From positions 7,353,501 to 7,417,500 of the forward strand of contig NC_056410.1 in the NCBI RefSeq assembly GCF_905147365.1: a stretch of DNA of 64,000 nucleotides, written 5' to 3'. The stretch is from Aricia agestis (taxonomy: Eukaryota > Arthropoda > Insecta > Lepidoptera > Lycaenidae). This document shows positions 42,701 to 54,700 of the stretch, one piece after another (within the stretch, counting starts at the first letter, position 1; each line of letters opens with the position of its first letter). Under the pieces are notes generated by a model. That model was not told where the DNA came from. It saw nothing but the letters and a program-made list of their open reading frames with translations, and made no database searches. The translations under genes were made by a program, and so were the position numbers.

Positions 42701-45700
42701 AATGAAAATTAATTTAAGGTTTACCATTTATGACGTATAAAAAAACTACTTGCTAGATCTCGTTCAATACAATTTCAGCTGTACCTATGGGGACCCCTAA
42801 AATTTTTCCATTTTGTATCAAAATCTTAATGCGGTTTACAGACTACACATATATTTATGACGTATAAAAAAAGCACTTGCTAGATATCGTTCAAACCAAT
42901 TTTCGTTGGTAGTTTTTATAGTAATGTACATTATATATTATTTTTAGACTTATCATGCCCCTACTTTAGAAGTTAGAGGGGGGGGGGGGGGGGGGGGGAC
43001 ACACATTTTACCACTTTGGAAGAGTCTCTCTCGCAAACTATTCAGGTTAGAAAAAAATAACATGAGAAACCTCAATATGATTTTTGAAGACCTATCCATA
43101 GATACCCCACACGTATAGGTTAGATGAAAAAAATTTTTTTTTGTTTCAGTTGTACCTATGGGGACCCCTAAAATTTTTAATAATTTTTCCATTTTGTATC
43201 AAAATCTTAATGCGGTTTACAGACTACATATACTTACCAATTGTCAATAGTATAGCTCTTATAGTTTCGGAGGAAAGTAGCTGTGACATACGGACGGACA
43301 GACAGACAGACAGACATTACGAATCTATAAGGGTTCCGTTTTTTGCCATTTGGCTACGGAACCCTAAAAATACTCTACTCTATGAATGTTACCAGCTTCA
43401 AGATTTCCTTTTGCCCAAAACAAGGGAAAAATAATATATTTTCTTAAGTTAAACGTTTGAAGTTATACTCATTATAAAAATAATATAACTTCAAACGTTT
43501 TTGTTATGTTATGATTATTAACCCTAATTTGTATTTTATTGTCCATCTGATTACATTAATTACAATACGTCTTCACTATTGTTAAAGTTAGGTACCTACT
43601 TACAATACGTCATATTGTTAGAATAAAATAATATTTTTAAATAATCTCGTGTCAATAATCAATATTACTGTGAGGTGACATCTTATCTTGCTAGTGTTAC
43701 CACATCGTAATATTTTTATCGCATATCCGAAGGTAAAACCCTTTCGTCGTCTATGAGAGGGTGAAATTACCCTTCGCAATACAATATGGCTAAAAATGAG
43801 GGGTATGATTTTTTGCAAGTTACGAGGGCTTTATAAACTCTTAGCATGCAAAATAACAATTTCCTACTTTTAGTACCTACTGATTGCTAAGAACATAATA
43901 TTTTGAAAATTATTGAACATTTTTTACTTTAATAGTATGGAATTGCTAAAAATAATCATAGAAATTATTACTTATGTACATTTAATAATATTGTTCTTCA
44001 ATGGTTTAATATTTAAAAGTAGATAATTAGAAAAAAATGTGTTGTGGGATGTTGGTGCTATGAAATCCCTTAATATACAGTTGCATTCGTTAATATTTTT
44101 TATAAAAATTATAACATTTGGCGTAGTTGTTACTTGACAGTACATAATTGCATATAATGGAGTTGGCGGGATATAAAGTTATTGATTTTATTTTGGTCTG
44201 TAAAGCGCATTGCCTGTTAAACAACAAAAGAAATATCGGTGTATTTCGGAAATGGTCATAAATGTTTTTCATTTGATACAAAATTAAATATTATTAAAAA
44301 TATGCGCCTTTAATATACTTACCTACTTACATCTAATAAAACATTTTTGTACGTAAAATAAAGTTTACATTTCTTTGTTACAGTTTACAGCATGGGTGGA
44401 TGCCGTCATATTCGTATTCAGTCTTGAAAACGAAATTAGCTACAATACAGTTTCAAATTTCTTCAATAAAATGTCGCACTACAGAAACTCAGCAGAAATC
44501 CCTATCATACTTGTCGGGACCCAAGGTGAGTGTACTTTTTATTATACAAAGTCAATATAGACTGCATAATGTGACATGTACCCATGTAAGCACAATATAG
44601 TCAACGGTTACAAATCGTATGTAATAACTAATAAGCGAGTGTTTGAAACGTATTGTTTTGGAGAGCCTAGCCGTAGTGGTTAAATAATTTAGACACATTC
44701 CCAAGACTTCGCATAGGTACCAATAAACGGTTATTTTTATTGTTATCAGAATACGATATCTTGAAGTAATAATGTTACCTACTTATAATATAAAAAATAT
44801 TTTGATCCTTATTTGGACGTCCCCAATGATCTGCGATTTGAATTTGCATGTGCAATCCCTATGAAATTAACATAATTGCGTGCGTTTTAATTTGCATACA
44901 TTCATATTTACTATTTTATATTACTTGGTTTGGTACTACTAGATTCTAGAATATTTCCTCATTATAAATCTGTTGCTCTTCCAGATGCCATAAGTGAAAG
45001 CAGTCCACGCGTAGTGGACGATAATCGTGCTCGCAAGTTATCGAATGAACTACGAAGATGCTCGTATTACGAAACGTGTGCGACGTACGGATTAAACGTG
45101 GAAAGGGTGTTCCAAGATGGTGAGTGTTTTTTAATCATTTTTGCGAAGTACTGTGTGATGCTTAAAAATTGTGGACAATGTCGCGCGTCAATTTTAAATA
45201 CGGGATTTTAATATGTAATAATAAAAATATAATATTATAAGCTCAGTACTACTCATAACTCAGTACTTACCTAGTTCAGGAAATTTTGCAAAAATTAAAG
45301 CAATCGTAATAATTCGTAAGCGTCTAATATTAGTAAGTACTAAATATCTTAAAAAATAATTTAATAATTATTGTTTTTCATAATTTTGTGTTTAATGACC
45401 ATTTAATAACAAAATTAAATTGTATTACTTCAAAACAGGCGGAATCATTGATATTTTTTAAGTGCGGAGAAATAATTGCAACATTAAAGTTACACTTTTT
45501 TGCTATCAAATTACTTTCGACATTTTTTTATTGATTGACTTTCATTAATAGCGTGGATTGTTGAAATTCCAATAATTGACTGATGTTTTACTAAATTACA
45601 TAATGAGCTATTGGTCGTAAATAATAATTTGTACGCACAAGTTGTTTATTCGCGTGACGAATGCCGATGCCCGATGATGATAATATCGGATGAAGTTTAC

Positions 45701-48700
45701 GTACGCCGTGACTCGGAATGGGGAGGTCGGACGCGCGCAGTGGTAACACCGGTCGTGAGCGGTGCAGTCGTTACGCGTTGACGTTTCGCTTCGTTCCGCA
45801 TTGTTTACATTTTTGACGTCCATAAATCGCCGTTTGCCGGTTGAATTGCGTGGTGTTTTTGTGAATATTTTATTATTTCTGAATGGCGACATGGATAAAA
45901 CGCTTTTATTCAAGTCTAACATGTCACCGATATCTAGTTTGAGACGGAGGAGCTCGTGCTACAATATACAAAGAGCCGAGGAGCGCGACCGTCGAAAATC
46001 GGCCAAATTTGAATGTGCGTGTTTGGGATTTTATTGTTTCGATTGTATAAAGTGTTCTGCATGATTATTAGCATCCTACCCGCCGTTAACTAGTGTATCT
46101 GTGCGCATAAATTCGTGTGGTTCTAGTCGTTGGAGATGACCTAATCTAATTATTGCATTCCTGTGGTGATATGTATCGGTGTTTTTTCTAGCGTGTCAGA
46201 AGATAGTGGGCACGAGATTGTCGGCGTCGTCGCAGTGCCTGTCGGCAGGCTCGAGGCCCGTGACACCGCAGCCGCTGGCGAACTCACCGAGCCATAACCA
46301 TTCAACATTTCTTTACAAGGTACGAACTGATAAATTGAACTCTACGCTCGATTAACCACGGGCGATTAGTCGAGGCGTGATTCTAGACTAGTCGAGGCGT
46401 GATTCTAGACCTGTTTTCGACAATGCCGTAAATAACGATAAACTTGGCATTTGACAATGGCAAAGTCACAACAAAAGCCTTTTGTACCCGAGGTCAGGTA
46501 AATTTCAATACATTGAAGCAATTATTACTTTGCAAATGCCAAAGTTAAACCTTCCATGAATTGAGCTAATACCAATACCATAAATAATAACTTATCCCTT
46601 ACAAGCTGTAACTGTTGTTAAAATTATAATAATAAGATCAGAATGTATCATTTTATTGCTCAAGCTGACACAAATTAATTTTGAAAGCAATGTAAAAAGT
46701 TTTTAAAAGAGGGTACCTACTTGGTAGGTATACAAGATAAAAAATAATTGGCCAAGTGCAACTCGGACTCGGGCATGAAATTGTGTTTTTTGTATGGGAG
46801 CCCCCCTTAAATATTAAATTTATTTTGTTTTTAGTATTTATTGGTAAAGCGCCAACATATATACATACAAACTCTGTGAAAATTTCAACTCTCTAGCTAT
46901 TACCGTTCTTGAGTTACAGCCTAGAGACACACAGACAGACAGATGGCTGATGGACAGACAACAAAGTCTTAGTAATAGGGTCCCGTTTTTACTCTTTGGG
47001 TATGGAACCCTAGAAAAGGGCATGGTAAAGAGTTGTGAGCTTGTTTTTGATAAAAACTGAAAACACTCTCATCTTATCAGGATCAATCAATACGGCATTT
47101 ATCTATAGGAGTGATTCACAAACAAGATAATGTTATGTAGATTAGGTACAAAAACATTTATTTAAAAAAAAATCCAAATAAACATACAGTTCACAAAATT
47201 TCTGTTTAGGGTACTGGAATGAAATCAAAAACTACACAACATTATAAACAAATACCTCTAGTATAAATAATTGGAAAGCTGTTATAGTCTTTTGGTATTA
47301 TAAAACACTAGATGACGCCCGCAACTCCGTTGCGCCAAAACTCGTTTATCGCGCGGGAACCGTACATTTTTCCGAATTCCGGGACAAAAAGTATCCTATG
47401 TCCTTTCCTGGGACTCAAGGTATCTCCACGCCAAATTTCAGTAAAATCGGTTGTGCGGTTTGGGCGTGAAGAGGTAACAGACAGACAGACACACTTTCGC
47501 ATTTATAATATTAGTATGGATTGTCGTTTTTATGTCTCTACTTTAGATATTAACTTAACAACACCCAAGCAGTCGAATTCGACCGCGAGAGCAATATAAT
47601 AACAATATATTTCCAAGAATCCGCAATGGAGGGATTAAATTATACCTTACTATTCTGTGACCTTACACAGTTTTTATTTAATTACATTATACTTGTTACT
47701 AATAGTATTATTAATATTTTTCTCGTAATTTTTTCTCAGGACTCATTGCCAAGAAGTCATCATACACTTTCTGCTTCTTCACATCACCTACACAGAGGAG
47801 CATCTTCCTTTGATGCCTCCTCAAATAGCAGTGGTATTTCCTCAACACATGTAGTAGAAATTCATAGTACAAATGGCTCAGATACATCGTCTCGGTGGGG
47901 CAACTCCCTCGGTAGCCATGGATCGTCATCAGGACTTGTATCAATTGCGACGGAAAACAACAACGTCAAGTTTACCGCACCCCATTGTCTGGACAACTTG
48001 CAGCCAGCGAAAGAAATCAAAGATCTTCCAACACCCTCCTCTACCCCGACCACATCAAGAAAGACGAGACGGAGATCAAATCTTTTCACCCCCTCGAAGA
48101 AGGGTGATGACAGGTTAAAGAATGGTGAACTGGGCTCGGGGAGAGCTATACCATTAAAACAGGGTTATTTGTATAAGAAGAGCAGTAAGGCGCTAAATAA
48201 AGAGTGGAAGAAGAAATATGTGACTCTATGTGATGATGGTCGGCTTACTTATCACCCGAGTTTACATGTAAGTGTGAATTTTTCTATTTGTTACAAGAGT
48301 TTAATTAAGATGATTATGTTAGACATTAGAATATTTAGATCAAGTAATTAGTTTAATTTGTATCATAAAAATTTGCAAATTAGTGTTATGCAACCAATGT
48401 CAAGTTGGTACTAAATTCTCATAATATTATAGCCATATGGTGGCTTATACAACCTCAATTTACCACATCATGTTATGTAAACATCTGCATTGCAATTGCC
48501 ATAGGTAAACTATTGAACCAATTTTGATGGAATTTGGCTCAGAGAAAGAGTGTTATTACGTGGGTCTTTGTTTATTGCGCTAAAAGTTCTGGAGCTCCCT
48601 TTAAGTTTTAACCTTTTGCTTGTTATAACAAGCAAGATTCATTCTTACGCCACACGGCGCGTGGCTCGAGCGGGCGCGGCGCGGCTCGTGGTAGCACGCG

Positions 48701-51700
48701 CCGAGAGAACGCAACCACGCCACCACTTCCTTAGGGCGCGTGGCTCGAGCTGGCGCGTGATATTAAACGCGCCTGCTCGAGCCAGCCCGAGCCACCCCTT
48801 CACACGGCGCGTGGCTCGAGCGGGCGCGGCGCGGCTTGCGATAATACGCGCCGTGTGAAGGCACTATTAGTAATAATTGTCTATAGTCTATACCTGACTG
48901 CCTAGCATACGCCAACGAGATATCTCATTCTCGAGATAATTAAAAACTACTCGTCTCATAATGTCAAAATTTTGACATTATCTCGACAAAATTCTATAAA
49001 AATGTGTTATTTCGATGATAGATCTACGCGAGGAAAAATGTTTGTCATGCTAGGGTCAATAGAGATGAAGAGACAAACCATCAAACATCGAGAAAACATG
49101 TAGAGTGAGATATCTCGTTGGCGTATGCTAGGCAGGCTGGGGTCACCAATGAGTTTCGCCGCTCGGGGTCCGTTTTAAGAAATAAAATGACCTTCGTGGT
49201 CCACACATTAAAAAAAAATATAATATTATGTTATTAACGAAATTACAAAGATATGTATTTGTTTATATCAATGAGAAAAGTGACAATTATTGTTGCTATA
49301 TTATGTTCATCCGTATGTCGAGACCGAAATTAATTTTTATCGAAGTTCATCTTCGAACATGCTTGGTCCGCATACAATGGGTCGGCGGTCCGGATGCGGA
49401 CCGCGGTCCGCCATTTAGTGACCCCTGCTCTATACCATTGGTTTTCAAACTTTTAACAAAAACGTCCCTCAAAAAAAGAATTTTTTGTCTTTGAATAAAT
49501 TATCTGCATGCTGGTGTCTGATGTCATTTCTAAAAACAATTTATGTATTGTTTGCTGAGCCCCTACAAGGTCCTTGCTGAGTCTCAGGGCTATTCGGAAC
49601 ACACTTGTAGAATGGCTGGTCTATAAAATTTATTTATTTACTTATAATACAAATATGTAAATTTCAGGACTACATGGAAGATGTGAACGGCAAGGAGATC
49701 TCTCTGCAGTATGTGACGGTGAAGGTACCGGGCCAGAAGCCGAGGGGCTCCAAATCTATCATCACAACAGTACCTGGGTACAATGGATACACGAGTTTGG
49801 ATATACACGATAGTATCGGAGGACTGTCAATAGGTTAGTAAAAAAAGCTGTTATTCTTCTAACATCTGTTAATTTTATAAAATAATTCTTTCCATACATG
49901 CATATATTATGTTTTTGTTTTAAAAAAAATACCATTAGTCATTACGTTAATTCGTAACTGATCTCAGTTACTTCATAGATTTAATTTAAAATAATATTTA
50001 CACTTTAATTTATTTAAAGTAGTACAATTAAAATAACTATTATGTCACACAAAAACTAAAAATCACAAGAACTAAAAATGTTATCATATAAATATGCTCT
50101 TCACTATAGTGGAGTTTTATTAATACATTGTTAGGCTGAAGTCCAAAAGTGCCAAACACAAGTTTTTCACATTAGTAAAAGATGCCAATAGTTTTACTAG
50201 CATCCAAGCGCTTCAAAAACTTTTAAAATAAAAAAATACCCACCATAAAATAATTTCAGGTTACAAAGAAAAGCCGACACGCGCGACCGACAAGGCGTTG
50301 CTTTCGGCGTTCGATACCATGAAGGAGCCGACCTGCAGCCGCCAGTCCATAGACCTGGAGGTGGGGTCTACCAATGGTACGGACAAGGACACACCACATG
50401 TGAAGAAACGGCACAGACGGATGAAGAGCAGCGGGGTGAAGAAAGATGGGGATGAAGGTAGGACATGACTTTATTATATTGTGTTTATTGAGATGTTAAT
50501 GTAAACAGAACTTAAAGGCGACCAATTTGATGTGTAATTATTGTATTTAATTGGTGTGCGGTTACTATGTGACATTTAGATTGGTGGTGTGGAATGCATT
50601 TTCGGTAAGCCATGACAGCTCTTTGAGAATACTGTGTAAGGCTATTTAGAGATATCTTGATCTAAACTCTAAAAAGTTTGGTACTGATTTGAGCAGTTAG
50701 AAATTTGTAAAACGATTATTATCTATTATTCTAAGCAAACAAGGATCTTTTCCTTGAAAGTCTATAAGTTATTGAGTCACCTAATTTCGGACATAGCTTG
50801 TTGCTTACGAGTTTCATCATAGACTTATGAATTATGATGAGGCAAAATGTTTATTTGTATGCAAAGAAATGGAAAGAAAAAAATCGTCTACTAGCATCGT
50901 AGTTTACACTATGTAGTTTGATAAAATAATATTGGAAACACTCTTTTATCCCAGCCTTGAAGACAATGTCTTATGTCATTGACCGTCACCTCCACCTCCA
51001 TCGTGGGTATCGCAGACACAATAGATTATCAATTGTTATTCGGCAGCCGGCTGCTGCTTGGGGATTGATGGGTTAATGCAACAATGTAAATATTATTATA
51101 TAATATGTTTTTATTGCAGAAGGTGACGGCGCGACGTCGTACGAGTTTACGATCGTCAGCCTGGACGGCAAGCGGTGGCGGTGGGAGGTGGGCGCGGGCG
51201 GCGGCGCGGCGGCGGCCGAGCGCGACGCCTGGGTCGCCGCCGTCGAGGCCCAGATACTGGCCTCGCTGCAGGGCCGGGTATGTACCCCAGCATCTGTTAC
51301 CCGACGCGATGTCACTTGGTCGAATCATGCCAATTCAATACTGGTGATCTGATGATCTGTTGGCTGGGTTTGACGTAACGCGACCAAATTACGTAGTTCC
51401 GCCATCTGCCTATGAATCAACTTCTCTGGTAGTACCCAAGTAGACCTGTCTTCTATTTTAATGCACCTCCGTTTCTTCTTCGATGCAGTCTGTTACCTGT
51501 AAAATGACAAATAAATGAACAAATTCGGCCAAGTGCGAGTTGGACTCGCGCACAATGGGTTCCATACCATGATAGAGCAAAAATAAACAAAAAAATAATA
51601 AATAAACCCTTAATTGTTTTTTTTTAAGTTTATTATTAATTATTAAAGTAAAAGTACAACTGAGTATTTTGTGAACATGTTTCACGGAACTAAGTAATAA

Positions 51701-54700
51701 TAAAGGCTATTATATTTCAGACGTCCCGGCAGCCGGCACCGACGGGCGCGAACTCGACGGGCGACGTGCGCGCGACGCACTACATACGACGCGTCAAGGG
51801 GAACGATAAATGCTGCGACTGCGGTGCACCAGGTAATTAATTTAAATTCATATTGTGCTTGTGCTATCAGAAAAATTGACAAGTAATTTCTTGAGTTAAT
51901 TAATTTAAAAATATTTGTCAAGTTTTTAAAATATGTATTGTCAAGTCAATGTTAGTCTTGTTTTGTCCGCTGAGATTGACATAATCCGTTCAAATTACGT
52001 AGATACAGCATACTCCAGCAACTCGGATAGTACTTACCCCCTAACTTATTAAAACTAAATGTTGCTCATAACTTCTTTAATGCGGTAGCCCTAAACTTTT
52101 CCGGGATAAATACAACGCTATGTCCTTTCCTGAGACTCCCAAGAATCTCTACAGCAAATTTCATCTTAAAAGCTGCATGCGCAATTATGATTCTATTCAT
52201 CACTTACGTGGAATGCATTCTCCCGTCTGCTTTTGTTGGATGCGAGCGGCCATTCCAAGTGGCCGTTTCCAAACAATATTCGAATCTAGCCATACAAATG
52301 AAAATGAATAAACATTTTTAAATAACTCTCTTATCTCTCTATAGACCCTGACTGGGCGAGCCTTAACCTCGGCGTGCTGATATGTATAGAGTGCTCCGGC
52401 ATACACCGGAATCTCGGCTCGCATATATCGCGAGTGCGCTCACTAGATCTCGACGAGTGGCCGTGAGTAAATTTTTTATTTATTTTAGAACATATAAATC
52501 AGTCTATGTAGATCGCCATAATATTTTTTTCTGCATTATTTTTTTTCTGCATTAGCGGTTAGTACGGCTCAAATCGCTAAGGCTGGAAGAAATTCTAACT
52601 ACGTGCAAAAGAAAATAAAGTAACTTTAGTCTCGAATTTGGAAAAAAGTATCATCTACTGATCCTGAGATGGCGCTGTTGAAACTCTGCATTAGATAAAC
52701 TTGGTTTAGACTTTATGTAAAAATGCTCAGAAATTATTTGTTCTAAATAAAAAAGACCCTTTCACAGTAAACTCTAATGTAAGACAATACTATAAAGATA
52801 TACAATCGGAGAAATGTTATAAATTGTAACATCAATATAATCGTGTTTCTAGGCTGGGTCACGTGAGCGTGATGGTGTCCATCGGCAACACGCTGGCCAA
52901 CTCCGTGTGGGAGGCGGAGCCGCGCGGACACGTCAAACCCGTTGCCACAGCCACCAGGGAGGAGAAGGAAAGGTAATAGAAACCTTATTATAATTAATTA
53001 TTGCTACTGTACCTCAAAAAGGACCGGACTTTCACCAAAGTTAGGGAACGCTTCGGCAAACTCAAGCGTTCCCCTCGACGCCATGACTAGCTTATACGTG
53101 GGAGAGCCATGCTTCGGCACGAATGGGCCGGCTCGACCGGATAAATACCACGTTCTCACAGAAAACCGGCGTGAAACAGCGCTTGCGCTGTGTTTCGCCC
53201 AGTGAGTGAGTTTACCGGAGGCCCAATCCCCTAACCCCTACCCTATTCCCTTCCCTACCCTCAACTGTTCCCTTCCCTTCCCTTCCCTTCCCTACCCTCC
53301 CCTATTACCCTATTCCCTCTTAAAAGGCCGGCAACGCACTTGCAGCTCTTCTGATGCTGCGAGTGTCCATGGGCGACAAAAGTTGCTTTCCATCAGGTGA
53401 CCCGTTTGCTCGTTTGCCCCCTTATTTCATAAAAAAAAAAAAAAAAAAGCTAAGCCGGGCAGGTTCCCATCCTTGCCCGGAGCTTCGTTTAACGGATGTT
53501 TAACGAACGCCACCGCACTCCCGTCTTACGCTGGCGGAGCGGCAGAGAGATGGGATCTTCCTCTCTGTCCCGCTCCGCGAAATTGTAATGTCGCAGAAAG
53601 AGACCGCCGCTTGCCAGGCCTCATCGCTCTCGAGCATGCAGCGCACCATGCTCGGGAGCGGGAGGAGGGAGGACACGGCCCAGCACATCTCGAAGGTGTG
53701 CTGGGCTGTGTCCGCCGCAGCGCCACATTCATGGCAGGCTGGCATTGGCACTCCCCTGGCGACCTTACACAGGTACTCACAGAAACATACGTGTACGTGC
53801 CGGTGAGGCGCCGGCCACCTGTGTAAGGCGGAAAAGACCAGCCATTTGTTACATTTATTTTTATTACATTTTCCAGGTGGATACGCTTAAAATATGAGCG
53901 TCGTGCGTTCCTTACCGCGTCTACGTCGGACGGCGAGGCGCTGCGGGCGGCGGCGGCGCGCGGCGCTGTGGCGTCGCTGGTGCGAGCGCTCGCCGCGCCC
54001 CCGCCGCGTGCGCCCGCGCCGCTCGACCGCGCGCTCGCACTGAGAGCGGCCGCTGCTGCGGCGCATCTGCCCGCTGCGCAGCTGTTGATATGGGTATGTT
54101 GGTCAATCACTCATCTTGTCAATAGTAAAATAGATACTGAATATACTTATGGAAATATAACGTGTAGTGTTAAAAGTCAAATGATAAGTATGATCATAGG
54201 TTGAGAATACTGCTGGACGTTTATTTGTGCGTTACATACTTCAGCATCACATTTTTTAGGACTGTCAGATTTTACATGGGAATAGATTGTAACCCAACGA
54301 CATGTTTGCTATGAAAGACAAATTATATTACATTACCTATTCAATATAATAATATTATATCAGTAATCGCACATTGATGTTACTGTGTTATAAAATATCT
54401 ACAACAAATATGGCCGTCGACAAGACGGTGTACTACTTCGACCGTATTACAATTTGCAATAACATAAAATTTGTGTAATGTTACAGCACAACGGCAACCC
54501 TAACTTCCCGGACTCGGACGGTCACACGTGCGTGTTCTACGCGCGCGCCGCCGCCAACCACCTGTCCGGCATACCCACGCAGTACCCCAAGAACCTGCAG
54601 ATAACCTGCCCCCTCCACCCGAACCCCCCGGCCGGTTCCGGAACCAACTCCACGGGAACCAACTCGACGAGCTCCACGGCGAGCACCAAGAGCTCCAAGA

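Noticed and set aside
47626..47739. Extension of the coding frame upstream of 47740 as a first exon
   Set aside because: The open frame runs into a pyrimidine tract and CAG acceptor; the previous exon joins here in phase 0, so the upstream part is intron.
48550..48858. 102-codon frame rich in Arg/Ala
   Set aside because: Made of GC-rich hairpin repeats; no splice phase fits the flanking PH exons.
53526..54110. 194-codon - strand frame over the penultimate CenG1A exon
   Set aside because: Antisense shadow of a GC-rich coding exon and of the R1-type fragment.
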